From NCBI GenBank assembly GCA_964353855.1, contig CAYGWX010000031.1, forward strand, positions 1 to 24,596: a stretch of 24,596 nucleotides of DNA, in the 5' to 3' direction. Below are positions 13,914 to 21,283 of the stretch, in pieces. Source of the stretch: CAYGWX01 sp964353855 [NCBI: uncultured bacterium] (GTDB lineage Bacteria; Edwardsbacteria; CAYGWX01). Position 1 is the stretch's first letter. The number at the start of each line of letters is the position of its first letter. Made by a program: the position numbers and the translations under genes. The notes under the pieces are model-generated. The model saw only the letters and a list, made by a program, of their open reading frames with translations. It had not been told where the DNA came from and did not search any database.

Positions 13914-15887
13914 TTATTTTCCCCCTCCGGGAGCGGCCTGACGCCGACGCAGGATCTCTGCAAGTCCGCTTTTCGCCACCGGGTTTAAAGGGTCTTCCCT
14001 GAGCATCTCTTCGAAAGCGCCCTGGGCCCCGTCAAGGTTCCCCGCCTCCAGCTCGCACCCCCCCAGAGCCCTCAAGACCGTCGTCCGGTTGATCGGCCAG
14101 CTTAAAAGCCCCCTCAGGATATCGCTCGCGGCGGCGTTGCGCCGGTGTGTTGCCAGGAACATCGCCCGCTCGAACCCCATCCTGGGATAGTTCATGAGGT
14201 TGACCCGGGTGCGGTCGTCCTTGTATATCCCCGGGTCGAAGACCCCCCGGAGCTCGAAGGCGGGACGGGATTCCACCAGGGAGTCCCCGGGCAGGAGGCG
14301 GTAAAGCAATCCGCAGGGAATCTTGGCCAGGTCCGGGGCCGTGCCCGGGAAGTCGGTCTGGTCCATGGCCTGGTTGTAGGCCAGGTACACCGGCCGGCCG
14401 GTTTCCAGGCCGAGATGGATGAAGCGGTTGATCAGGGCGATGAACCTCCGCTGGATCTCGTTATTGTCCTTCAACGTTCCCGCCTCGAACTCGTCCAGCA
14501 GGGCGAGGTAGGAGCGCGCCTCTACACTCGAGCCCTGGAGGAGCCAGGGATGCCGCTCGCCAAGATACTTGAAGTACCACGAGCGCCGCAGGAGCTCCTT
14601 GTCCACCATCACCACGTCCCTGCGGGTCCCCTCGATGTTCTGGATGTAGAGGATCGGAGAGTACATGTCCCAGTTGATGGTCAGGACCAGGGCCCCGGGC
14701 TCGGTTGAGGCCAGGGCGTTCTGCCCGAAGTCGTAGGGCAGGTAATTCCTCGAGAGGTCGTTCTCCTTCCAGTTCGCGATGAGCGGGACGAGGAAGACCA
14801 GGGGCAAGACCAGGCGGGCCGCCCGGACGAGGCCACGGGATTTGGCCTTCCTCCCTAGGAGCCCGAGGAGCCAGGCCACCCCCTCCCCGCAAAGCAGGGC
14901 CCAGACCAGGAAGGCCGGGATGAAATAGGAATCGATGTCCGGGATGCTGTAGTTCAGGGCGAAGAAGGTATGGATGGCAAAGACCAGGGCCAGGAGCCCC
15001 AGCCGGGAGCGGCTTTGCCGAAGGAGGGCAAACGCCCCGAGCGCGCCCAGCCCGAAGGCCCAGGGGGTTACCTGGGAGAGCCACAGGGAAAGGAATCTCC
15101 CGGCGTTCGCGGAGAGGGTCGCCGCATCGCTGGCGAACATCCACACCCGGTACTGCTTGGCCGAGAGGTGCCAGAGGAGATGCCGGAGGGTGCGCACGTC
15201 CCCCCAGGACAGCAGGGGGTTCCGCCCGGCGCGCAGGACCAGGGAAAGGTACAGGGAAAGCCCCAGGGCGAAGAGGACGAGATAGACCCAGAGGCCCTTA
15301 TTGAGCACCGCCTTGCGGTGGGTCCAGAGGACGAAGACGAGGACCGCGACCCCGGTCCAAAGGACCGTCAGGTGATTCGCCAAGGCCAGGCCCCCGAGGA
15401 AGGCCAGGAAGGCCAGGCCCCTCTGCGAGGGGCGGTCCGCCCAGCGGAAGACGGCGTAGACTAAAAGCGCGATCAGGAAGGCCGTGAGGCTGTAGACCTC
15501 TTGGTCCACGGCCTGCGACCAGTAGGTCGCGGAGAAGGCCAGGAGCAGGCCCGCGGCCACCCCGCCAGCCAGGCGCTCCGGCGAGGGAGAATTTCCCTTC
15601 GCCACGACCAGGAAGGCCAGCCCCGCGCCCAGGGCCGCGAAGACGGCCGAGAGCAGGCTCACCCGCTGGCAGACCTCGCCCAGGGGCAGGAACGTGAAGA
15701 GCCGGCCCAGGAGGGTGTACAGGGGATAGCCCGTGGGATGGGCGACCCCCAGGGTGGCGCAGACCACGGTGAGCTCCCCGCAGTCGATCCACCCCAGCTT
15801 GGGGGTCATCGTCCTGAGGTAGACCGCGAGGGAGGCAATGAAGACTCCCAGCCCCAGAAAAAACTCCATTTTGGCTTTTCGGCTCAT
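13914..15887 (-). CDS. DUF2723-family polytopic membrane protein (GT-C glycosyltransferase-like)
   Basis: The 657-residue protein has many hydrophobic helices across residues 8-370 and a soluble C-terminal part. The family signature is plain near the N terminus: GWIDCGELT (32-40, with Asp35 and Glu38) and AHPTGYPLYTLLGRL (49-63). The acidic pair in the first periplasmic loop is the feature shared with GT-C enzymes such as O-mannosyltransferases, so a lipid-linked sugar transferase role is the best guess, unproven. The last ~80 residues (ALGGCELEAGNLDGAQGAFE and following) resemble a TPR-type helical pair. DUF2723 proteins are common in Bacteroidota and FCB candidate phyla. The start ATG has only a weak GAGAA site; its promoter may lie ~230 bases upstream. 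Confidence 0.82.
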   Translation of the reverse strand: MSRKAKMEFFLGLGVFIASLAVYLRTMTPKLGWIDCGELTVVCATLGVAHPTGYPLYTLLGRLFTFLPLGEVCQRVSLLSAVFAALGAGLAFLVVAKGNSPSPERLAGGVAAGLLLAFSATYWSQAVDQEVYSLTAFLIALLVYAVFRWADRPSQRGLAFLAFLGGLALANHLTVLWTGVAVLVFVLWTHRKAVLNKGLWVYLVLFALGLSLYLSLVLRAGRNPLLSWGDVRTLRHLLWHLSAKQYRVWMFASDAATLSANAGRFLSLWLSQVTPWAFGLGALGAFALLRQSRSRLGLLALVFAIHTFFALNYSIPDIDSYFIPAFLVWALLCGEGVAWLLGLLGRKAKSRGLVRAARLVLPLVFLVPLIANWKENDLSRNYLPYDFGQNALASTEPGALVLTINWDMYSPILYIQNIEGTRRDVVMVDKELLRRSWYFKYLGERHPWLLQGSSVEARSYLALLDEFEAGTLKDNNEIQRRFIALINRFIHLGLETGRPVYLAYNQAMDQTDFPGTAPDLAKIPCGLLYRLLPGDSLVESRPAFELRGVFDPGIYKDDRTRVNLMNYPRMGFERAMFLATHRRNAAASDILRGLLSWPINRTTVLRALGGCELEAGNLDGAQGAFEEMLREDPLNPVAKSGLAEILRRRQAAPGGGK

Positions 15888-16015
15888 GCGATTCTCGCGT
15901 TCAAACTTTTTTTCCCTGTACCCTAGACGACCTCTGGCAGGTTAGGACGCAACGTTCATCTCCTCTCCCTACCGGGGCAGGGCATCCTAAGGCCTACCAT
16001 CCGCTCGGGTTACCG

Positions 16016-16059
16016 CCTACCTCACCCCTACCTCACCCCTATCTCCCTCCTACCATTCC
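16016..16059 (-). repeat. Four-unit 11-base tandem repeat, G-rich on the minus strand
   Basis: Plus-strand units are CCTACCTCACC (16016), CCTACCTCACC (16027), CCTATCTCCCT (16038) and CCTACCATTCC (16049): two identical copies then two decayed ones, all starting CCTA. On the minus strand the unit reads GGTGAGGTAGG, the same sense as the downstream DUF2723 gene. Unit length matches the G-rich array near 8900, though the sequence differs. Confidence 0.6.
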
Positions 16060-16117
16060 CTTCCAAGCGTAGTCTTTCGAGAATCATCCCGGAAGGAGAA
16101 GGCAAAGCTATGCTGTC

Positions 16118-16147
16118 AGGATACCATAATTTAGCCCGTTTTGACAA
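16118..16147 (-). promoter_or_regulatory. Possible promoter for the DUF2723 gene
   Basis: On the minus strand, TTGTCA (16142-16147), 18 bases, TATCCT (16118-16123). It is the best leftward match upstream of the DUF2723 gene and would give an unusually long leader. It is weaker than the other promoters listed. Confidence 0.35.
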
Positions 16148-16204
16148 GAATCTAAAAGGGGCGGGCCCTACGATGGCCTGCCCTGAGTTTTACCCTTTTT
16201 CCCT

Positions 16205-16733
16205 TCAGGGCCGTGGGGGATAAATGGCGCGGATGCCTTCCCGCTCATCAAAGGAAAGGTCCCGTTTCATCCGCTCGGGGTAGAGGGAGTCGTACATCAC
16301 GCAGTCCGGATTGGCCACATGCCCCAGTTTCAGCCAGTGTCCGAACTCATGCAGGGACACGGTCTCCAGATCGTATTCATGGGTCGCCGGCCTGCCCTAC
16401 GGTGAAAACCCCTTGCCCTTGTTGAAGAGGATCAGGCAACGCCGGATGATGGTGTACCTCGGTGATGGAGACGAGGCCCGAGGAAAGGGATTTCAGGCAG
16501 AGGAGATTCGTGGAGGTGGAATCGTAAATGAAAGCGAAGCGGACTCCGGATTGGCTCCAACATCGGGCGGCGCGATGGATGGCCGGATGCCAGGGCCGGG
16601 GGATGGAGGAATCCAAGGCATAGCTGACCTGTGACGTGTCTCATGCCAGTCGCTCCTCCCAGTTAAAGGCGTAAGCCCCCAAAGGAAAGGTTGCGAACAG
16701 GAGAAATCCCCACATAATGAGCTTCGAAGCCAT
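16205..16733 (-). pseudogene. Disrupted matrixin-type (metzincin) metalloprotease gene
   Basis: Reading leftward from the ATG at 16731-16733, the frame encodes a signal peptide (MASKLIMWGFLLFATFPLGA) and is cut by an in-frame TGA after about 30 codons. The same frame continues with YALDSSIPRPWHPAIHRAAR, CWSQSGVRFAFIYDST, the usual start of a matrixin catalytic domain. Near 16460-16445 the homology jumps frame to YTIIRRCLILFNKGKGF, then meets a TAG, and resumes as YDLETVSLHEFGHWLKLGH, with the zinc site HExxHxxxxxH and the Met-turn NPDCVMYDSLYP, ending FDEREGIRAIYPPRP and TGA at 16205. Within the zinc motif the glycine usual at the third position after the second His is Lys. Three separate lesions indicate a real pseudogene rather than one sequencing error. 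The ancestral product would have been a secreted ~175-residue protease. Confidence 0.78.
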
Positions 16734-16878
16734 GGGCGTCTTTTGTTCCGGTTGAATTCCACAGGAAGAATAGAGCAATTTTCATTCCAAGCCGGGAACG
16801 GCCTTCATCCCAAGCAAAGCGTCCTTTCCCTATGGGAACGGTGTCCATCCTTTGAACAGTGTCGTGCAAGGACAACAC

Positions 16879-16913
16879 AAAGAAGGCATCCGGAACAACC
16901 GGATGCCCTCTTT
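16879..16913 (-). terminator. Hairpin terminator downstream of tRNA-Arg
   Basis: AAAGAAGGCATCCGG (16879-16893) pairs with CCGGATGCCCTCTTT (16899-16913) over 15 positions with one mismatch and a 5-base loop. It starts 20 bases beyond the tRNA 3' end in the leftward direction and is followed by TTCTTTGTGTT-like sequence. It probably ends the long leftward transcript that includes the tRNA. Confidence 0.65.
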
Positions 16914-16933
16914 CACGACCACTCGCTAAAATA

Positions 16934-17010
16934 TGGTACGCCCGAGAGGGATCGAACCTCCAACCTACGGCTCCGGAGGCCGTCGCTCTATCCAGTTGAG
17001 CTACGGGCGC
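16934..17010 (-). tRNA. tRNA-Arg (anticodon CCG)
   Basis: The 77-nt sequence on the minus strand folds as a full cloverleaf. The acceptor stem GCGCCCG pairs with CGGGCGT (closing G-U pair), the D-arm is GCTC...GAGC, and the anticodon stem ACGGC/GCCGT encloses the loop CTCCGGA with anticodon CCG. The T-arm is GGAGG-TTCGATC-CCTCT. Discriminator A and an encoded CCA end the gene at 16934. It reads CGG arginine codons, which are used in this high-GC genome. It lies 30 bases after the COX24-like gene and has no obvious promoter of its own. Confidence 0.95.
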
Positions 17011-17040
17011 ACGAGATCACGGTCTAAAAACCAACCCCTA

Positions 17041-17136
17041 CTAACGCAGCTTCTTCTTGTGACGTTGGGCGCGCAGGCGCTTCTTGCGCTTGTGCGTGGC
17101 CATCTTGTGCCGCTTCCGCTTCTTGCCGCAGGGCAC
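17041..17136 (-). CDS. 31-residue COX24/AURKAIP1-domain small ribosomal protein
   Basis: The product begins MPCGKKRKRHKMATHKRKKR and ends in a Lys/Arg-rich tail at TAG. This is the pattern of the tiny AURKAIP1/COX24 C-terminal domain family (PF08213), whose mitochondrial member is mS38 and whose mycobacterial relative is the small-subunit protein bS22. The start is GTG at 17134-17136, preceded by an almost perfect AGGAGGTGA ribosome binding site (17145-17153), so high expression is expected. Half the residues are Lys or Arg. It lies 38 bases after the HU-type gene and 30 before tRNA-Arg. It is too short for standard gene callers and easily missed. I infer a structural role in the 30S subunit. 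Confidence 0.82.
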   Translation of the reverse strand: MPCGKKRKRHKMATHKRKKRLRAQRHKKKLR

Positions 17137-17174
17137 TTAGGCCTTCACCTCCTTAGTTCTTTAGAAAACATGCC

Positions 17175-17468
17175 TTACGACGGCTTGACCTTCTCCGAGA
17201 CGAGCTTTTTGAGCTCGTTGGAAGCCTGAAAGATCGGAACGGCCCGGGCCGGGACCTCGAAAGTGTTGGTGGGCTTCCGGGGGTTCCGGGCGATGCGCGA
17301 GCGGCGGTATTTCACCTTGAACCTCCCGAACCCGCGAATCTCGATGTTCTTGCCCTCGGCTAATACCCTGCCGATCTCGTCCAGGAACATGTTCACCACG
17401 CCCATGGTGTCCCGCTGGGTGAAGCCTGTGTTGCGAGCCACCCCTTTTACCAGATCCGCCTTGGTCAT
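17175..17468 (-). CDS. HU/IHF-family DNA-bending protein
   Basis: The 97-residue protein starts MTKADLVKGVARNTGFTQRD and has the HU/IHF arm region IEIRGFGRFKVKYRRSRIAR followed by NPRKPTNTFEVPARAVPIF, where the Pro intercalates into DNA. It compacts or bends DNA as a dimer. The sequence is between HU and IHF in character: the RNPRKPTNTFEVP arm recalls IHF, and no partner subunit is in the window. A GGAGGGC ribosome binding site lies in the 16-base gap after the FmdB-type gene, indicating co-transcription. The family call is firm; HU versus IHF is not settled. Confidence 0.92.
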   Translation of the reverse strand: MTKADLVKGVARNTGFTQRDTMGVVNMFLDEIGRVLAEGKNIEIRGFGRFKVKYRRSRIARNPRKPTNTFEVPARAVPIFQASNELKKLVSEKVKPS

Positions 17469-17484
17469 ATCTTAAGCCCTCCAA

Positions 17485-17718
17485 TCAATGTCCATGGGAA
17501 TGCGACCCGCATCCCGCGCAGTTCCCGGAGCGGCAGGAACCGCAGCCGCCCGACGAAGGATGTTCCAAGCTTCCCGCCATGCCGAATACCGAGAAGGTCT
17601 TCTCCACCTCCGGGCTTCCGCAGGCGGAACACGCCACCTCGTCCAAGTCGCGCTGGCGCAAAACCAACTCCTCGAAACGGCAGTCGCAACCCTGGCAGAT
17701 GAACTCGTAAATCGGCAT
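17485..17718 (-). CDS. FmdB-family zinc-ribbon regulatory protein
   Basis: The 77-residue protein begins MPIYEFICQGCDCRFEELV and has two zinc-binding Cys pairs, C8/C11 and C30/C33 (VACSACGSPEVEKTFS), the FmdB zinc ribbon. The tail is rich in Cys, Gly and His (GGCGSCRSGNCAGCGSHSHG), as in many family members, and may bind more metal. The family is named after a putative regulator of formamidase; no general function is established. It has its own promoter (17742-17771) and appears to lead a short unit with the HU-type gene, the COX24-like gene and tRNA-Arg. No ribosome binding site is seen before its ATG. Confidence 0.88.
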   Translation of the reverse strand: MPIYEFICQGCDCRFEELVLRQRDLDEVACSACGSPEVEKTFSVFGMAGSLEHPSSGGCGSCRSGNCAGCGSHSHGH

Positions 17719-17741
17719 GGAATGAGCTAACTATAGTAATA

Positions 17742-17771
17742 TTAATAACATAAAACGCCCGTCGCTGTCAA
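17742..17771 (-). promoter_or_regulatory. Promoter in front of the FmdB-type gene
   Basis: On the minus strand, a perfect TTGACA (17766-17771) is followed after 18 bases by TATTAA (17742-17747), or after 17 by TTATTA. The start would be near 17735, giving a leader of about 17 bases without a ribosome binding site. This probably drives FmdB, HU/IHF, COX24-like and tRNA-Arg as one transcript. Confidence 0.5.
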
Positions 17772-17810
17772 GCACCTTTTTTAAGTCCTTGCAAATATTT
17801 TGCTTATCTC

Positions 17811-18722
17811 CTACTTTTTCGCGGCAAATGGCATCGGCGCCCAGCGGTATTCGATCCGAGGATGGCCGCTGCTCAATGGGCTGAGAAGGCCGGAAGTGCT
17901 TTGAAATACATCGAATAGCGTCGTCCTGCGCTTGCGGGGTCTTGCGACTTTGGGAGTCCCCTTGATTCCACCCAGGGTGGCCGCCAGGGAAATGGCATCC
18001 TCGTAAGTCCCCAACCGGTCAATCAATTTCAACTCCTTTGCCTGACGCCCGGAAAAAATCCTGCCATCAGCAATCTCCAGAACCTGGGAATGGGACAGCA
18101 TCCGCTCCCTGGCGACCACGTCCACGAACTGGTCGAAGACATCGTCCACGGTAGACTGCAGAAGCTTCCTCTCGTCGTCGGTCATGGTCCGCCAGAAGGA
18201 GCCGATGTCCTTGTGCTCCGCGGACTTGACCACCTCCATCGAGACGCCGATCTTCTTCAGAAGCTCCTGGGTATTGGGGAACTCCATGATGACGCCGATC
18301 GATCCCGTGATCGTGCCCGGATCGGCCAGGATGCTCTCCGCCGCGCAGGCCACGTAAAGGCCCCCGGAGGCCGCCACCGCGCCCATCGAGCAGATCACGT
18401 GCTTCCCATGCCGGCGGGTCTTCCTCACCTCCTCATAAATCTCCTGGGACGGCGCCACCACCCCGCCCGGGCTGTCGATGCGCAGAACAATGGCCGCGAT
18501 CCCTCGGTCCTCACGATACTCCTTCAATTGCTTCACAACCGGCCCCGGATCCGTAATGACCCCTTCCAGCTCGACCAGCCCCACGGCCTTGCCCAAGGTG
18601 GGCAGACGGGGGGTCTCCTCCGAGAGAAGAAGCCAGAATAGCGCGGCCACGACCAGCAAGCCCACAAGCGAAACGGCGCTCATGATGGCGAGGCCCCAGA
18701 ACCATTTCCAGACCTTTTTCAT
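17811..18722 (-). CDS. sppA: Signal peptide peptidase SppA (S49 serine protease, short form)
   Basis: The 303-residue membrane protease cleaves leftover signal peptides within the membrane. A single N-terminal transmembrane helix spans about residues 9-33. The S49 domain shows VLRIDSPGGVVAPSQEIYEE, the nucleophile Ser119 in GAVAASGGLYVACAA, GTITGSIGVI, and the catalytic Lys171 in SAEHKDIGSFWR. The length matches the Gram-positive-type short SppA rather than the ~600-residue E. coli enzyme. The ATG has a good AAGGAG site (18729-18734). It follows rlmD by 79 bases on the same strand, with no terminator seen between. Confidence 0.92.
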   Translation of the reverse strand: MKKVWKWFWGLAIMSAVSLVGLLVVAALFWLLLSEETPRLPTLGKAVGLVELEGVITDPGPVVKQLKEYREDRGIAAIVLRIDSPGGVVAPSQEIYEEVRKTRRHGKHVICSMGAVAASGGLYVACAAESILADPGTITGSIGVIMEFPNTQELLKKIGVSMEVVKSAEHKDIGSFWRTMTDDERKLLQSTVDDVFDQFVDVVARERMLSHSQVLEIADGRIFSGRQAKELKLIDRLGTYEDAISLAATLGGIKGTPKVARPRKRRTTLFDVFQSTSGLLSPLSSGHPRIEYRWAPMPFAAKK

Positions 18723-18801
18723 GGGAATCTCCTTGCGATGAGGATGAATGCCTTACCCCGGATACGAAATACGAACTCTTTCGTTTAACGTTTGTAAATG
18801 G

Positions 18802-20133
18802 CTAACGATCCAATCGCGCGACGGCTTCGATGTGAAAGGATTGGGGAAAGAGGTCCACCGGAACGACCCGGGTCAGACGAAACCCCTTCCCGCTAAGAAA
18901 TTTGACGTCCCGGGCCAGGGTGGCCGGGTTGCACGAGACGTAGACCATGCGCCGGGCTTGGGAACGGGCCAGGGCGGAAAGGGCCTCCGGACTGCATCCT
19001 GAGCGGGGAGGGTCTACGATGACCACGTCGGCGTCCATCAGGGCCTCCTTCTGCCTCTCCACCCGGCCGGGGAGAAACCGGATGTTCTCGATTTTGTTGA
19101 GGGCTGCGTTCTTGCAGGCATCGCGAAAGGCAGAGCCTTCTTCCTCAATGCCCAGGACGCTTTCGGCCTCCGGCGCTATAAAAAGGGCAATCCCTCCGAC
19201 CCCGGAATAAAGGTCCAGGACCCTTTCCCGGCCAGAGAGCCCGGCCATTTCCCTGACCTGCTGGTACAAGGCTCCGGTTTGCCGGGTATTCGTTTGAAAG
19301 AAAGAACCCGCGCTGATCCTGAGACGCAGGGGACCGATGGTCTCAACCAGGTAGTCCCGGCCCCAGAGGGTGAGGAAGCGTTCCCCCAGGATCACGTTCC
19401 CCGGCCGGGAATTGAAGTTCAGGACGATGCCCACCAGCCCGGGCAATGCCTTCTTTGCTTCCAGGACAAGGGAGTCGGGAACCTTCCCCTTATTGATGAC
19501 CAGGATTGCTAAAACCTCGCCGGTGCCCCTTCCTGCTCTGGCCACAAGGTGGCGGAGCCCGGGAGCTCGGGTCCTCTCATGGTAAACCGGAAGGCTATGC
19601 GTTTGCCACAGGGCTTTGAAGATCTGGCGGAAACGATCCAGGGCTGGGTCCTGGATCAGGCAAGACTCGAATTCCACCGGGTCGTGGGTCCCTCTGCGGT
19701 AATAACCCACGACCAATTTCCCCTTTTTCACAACCACAGGAAGCTGAGCCTTGTTCCTGAAGCGCCAGGGTTCTTCCATGCCGAGGACAGGGGCCACATC
19801 GGGTTCCTCGATGTCCCCGACCCTTTGCAGGGCTTCTCGAATCAGGTTGCGCTTGGCCTCAAGCTGGGCTGGATAGGAGAGCATCTGCCACTGACACCCT
19901 CCGCAGACACCGAAGACCGGGCAGGGCGGACAAACCCTGTCCCGAGAAGGCCCGAGGACCTCCTCGACCTCTGCCCAGGCATAGTGCTTGTGCACCTCGG
20001 TCAAGGTCACCCGGCACTCCTCTTCCGGAAGCCCCCCGGAAACGAACACCACGAAGTCCCGGACCCGCCCCACCCCGTCCCCGCCATGGGCCAGGGCGTT
20101 CACCCGGAGCGTGAGCCGATCTCCGACCTTCAA
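18802..20133 (-). CDS. rlmD: RlmD/TrmA-family RNA uracil-C5 methyltransferase
   Basis: The 443-residue protein begins with a TRAM RNA-binding domain (about 1-58), then an iron-sulfur cluster site with Cys71, Cys77, Cys80 (CPVFGVCGGCQWQ) and Cys158. The AdoMet domain has RVLDLYSGVGGIALFIAPE and ends in VVIVDPPRSGCSPEALS and YVSCNPATLARDV, which holds the catalytic Cys. The cluster and TRAM favour RlmD (23S m5U1939) over TrmA, but in non-proteobacteria the target can be a different uracil. The start is TTG, overlapping the rimI stop as TTGA; GGGAAAGG lies just before. It is part of a translation-quality cluster with rimI, tsaB and tsaE. Confidence 0.88.
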   Translation of the reverse strand: MKVGDRLTLRVNALAHGGDGVGRVRDFVVFVSGGLPEEECRVTLTEVHKHYAWAEVEEVLGPSRDRVCPPCPVFGVCGGCQWQMLSYPAQLEAKRNLIREALQRVGDIEEPDVAPVLGMEEPWRFRNKAQLPVVVKKGKLVVGYYRRGTHDPVEFESCLIQDPALDRFRQIFKALWQTHSLPVYHERTRAPGLRHLVARAGRGTGEVLAILVINKGKVPDSLVLEAKKALPGLVGIVLNFNSRPGNVILGERFLTLWGRDYLVETIGPLRLRISAGSFFQTNTRQTGALYQQVREMAGLSGRERVLDLYSGVGGIALFIAPEAESVLGIEEEGSAFRDACKNAALNKIENIRFLPGRVERQKEALMDADVVIVDPPRSGCSPEALSALARSQARRMVYVSCNPATLARDVKFLSGKGFRLTRVVPVDLFPQSFHIEAVARLDR

Positions 20134-20606
20134 CCTTTCCCGGCTTCGGAGAGAGGCTTGGGCGCAAGGTCCAAGACCATCACCAGGGCATCCTCCTCAC
20201 CGTAATAGCGTTTGCGGATCGCCACGGTATGGAATCCGAACCTTTCGTAAAGCGCGATGGCCGCCCGGTTGGTGGCCCGGACTTCGAGGGTGGCCAGGAC
20301 CAGGAAATGCTCCCGGGCGTCATCCAAGGCCTGCCGGAGAAGGGCTTTCCCGATCCCCTTCCCCCGGACCTCATTCCTGACCGCGATATTTCCCACGTGA
20401 AGCTCATCATAAATCGCAATGCTGTTGAGATACCCCAGGAGCCTTCCGTCTCCGGAATCACGCGCCACGAGGGAAAGAGAGGGAGGCTGGCGGGAAAGCT
20501 CCTCTTTAAACATCCCCACGGTCCAGGGGTCCGGAAAGGCCTTCTGCTCGAGGGCCAGGACCTCGTCCAGGTCCCCCTCCTGCATGCGCTCGACGGCGAA
20601 CCTCAT
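20130..20606 (-). CDS. rimI: RimI-type ribosomal protein S18 alanine N-acetyltransferase
   Basis: This 158-residue GNAT enzyme transfers acetyl from acetyl-CoA to N-terminal alanine, classically of ribosomal protein S18. The acetyl-CoA loop is NEVRGKGIGKALL, and family-specific stretches are HVGNIAVRNE, LEVRATNRAAIALYERFGF and RKRYYGEEDALVMVLDL. The ATG overlaps the tsaB stop (ATGA), and the end overlaps rlmD. Fusion or adjacency of rimI with tsaB and tsaE is widespread in bacteria, which strengthens the call. Confidence 0.92.
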   Translation of the reverse strand: MRFAVERMQEGDLDEVLALEQKAFPDPWTVGMFKEELSRQPPSLSLVARDSGDGRLLGYLNSIAIYDELHVGNIAVRNEVRGKGIGKALLRQALDDAREHFLVLATLEVRATNRAAIALYERFGFHTVAIRKRYYGEEDALVMVLDLAPKPLSEAGKG

Positions 20607-21283
20607 CTCTTGAATTTCAGCTCGGCGTCCGAGGCCCGGATATAGACCGGCTCCAATCCCTCCAAGTCATCCCGCTCCCCCTGCCGGAGCCTCTGCCAGC
20701 CCAAATAGGCAAGGTCGGCAGGGTCGGTAGATTCGGGATTAGGCGAAGCATAAATCGCCAAGGATCCCAGCCTGTTTTTAAGAAAATCCCCGTAAACCCT
20801 CACCCCGCTGCCCACGAACAGAGTGGGTTCACGGATCTCATTGGCGAGAGCTTCGGGGGATAGGGCGCGGTCCGGCGACTTCCTTTCCAATTCCCCCCCC
20901 CTTTCCTCGTACTGGGCATAAAAAACCTCGCCTTTTCTGGCGTCCAGCATAGCGCCTATTGGATGACGCGATGGCCGGCAACGCCAAGCCAGGGCCTTGA
21001 GGGTTGGAACTCCCACCAGGGGGAGACCCAAGGTGTAGGCCATCCCCTTGGCCAGACTCAAGCCAACCCGGAGGCCTGTGAAAGACCCGGGACCGATGGA
21101 GACCGCCAAACCGGACAGTTCGGAGACAAGGACTCCGGCCTCGGAAAGAAAACGGTCGAGGGTTCCGGGAAGTTTCTCGGAATGACTCCTGCCTATCGCC
21201 AGGGAGAGGCTGGAGACAACTCGGCCCTCCCGGAGGAGGGCGAGGCCAAGGATCTCGGTGGAAGTGTCAAGCCCCAGAATCAT
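20603..21283 (-). CDS. tsaB: tRNA threonylcarbamoyladenosine biosynthesis protein TsaB
   Basis: TsaB is the ASKHA-fold partner of TsaD in making t6A37 on ANN-decoding tRNAs. The 226-residue product begins MILGLDTSTEILGLALL and has the family hallmark VSIGPGSFTGLRVGLSLAKG, followed by LPLVGVPTLKALA and LDARKGEVFYAQY. It overlaps tsaE by 17 bases upstream and rimI by 4 downstream. tsaD and tsaC are not in the window. Confidence 0.94.
   Translation of the reverse strand: MILGLDTSTEILGLALLREGRVVSSLSLAIGRSHSEKLPGTLDRFLSEAGVLVSELSGLAVSIGPGSFTGLRVGLSLAKGMAYTLGLPLVGVPTLKALAWRCRPSRHPIGAMLDARKGEVFYAQYEERGGELERKSPDRALSPEALANEIREPTLFVGSGVRVYGDFLKNRLGSLAIYASPNPESTDPADLAYLGWQRLRQGERDDLEGLEPVYIRASDAELKFKR

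Larger units (their letters stand above)
15888..16204. other. Intergenic stretch upstream of the DUF2723 gene
   Basis: These 317 bases hold an 11-base-period C-rich array (16016-16059) and a leftward promoter-like pair (16118-16147). If that promoter is used, the DUF2723 leader is about 220 bases and includes the repeat in its G-rich sense. No open frame of interest was seen. Confidence 0.5.

Noticed and set aside
16663-16878. 71-codon minus-strand frame over the pseudogene start
   Set aside because: It is out of phase with the matrixin homology and shows no domain.
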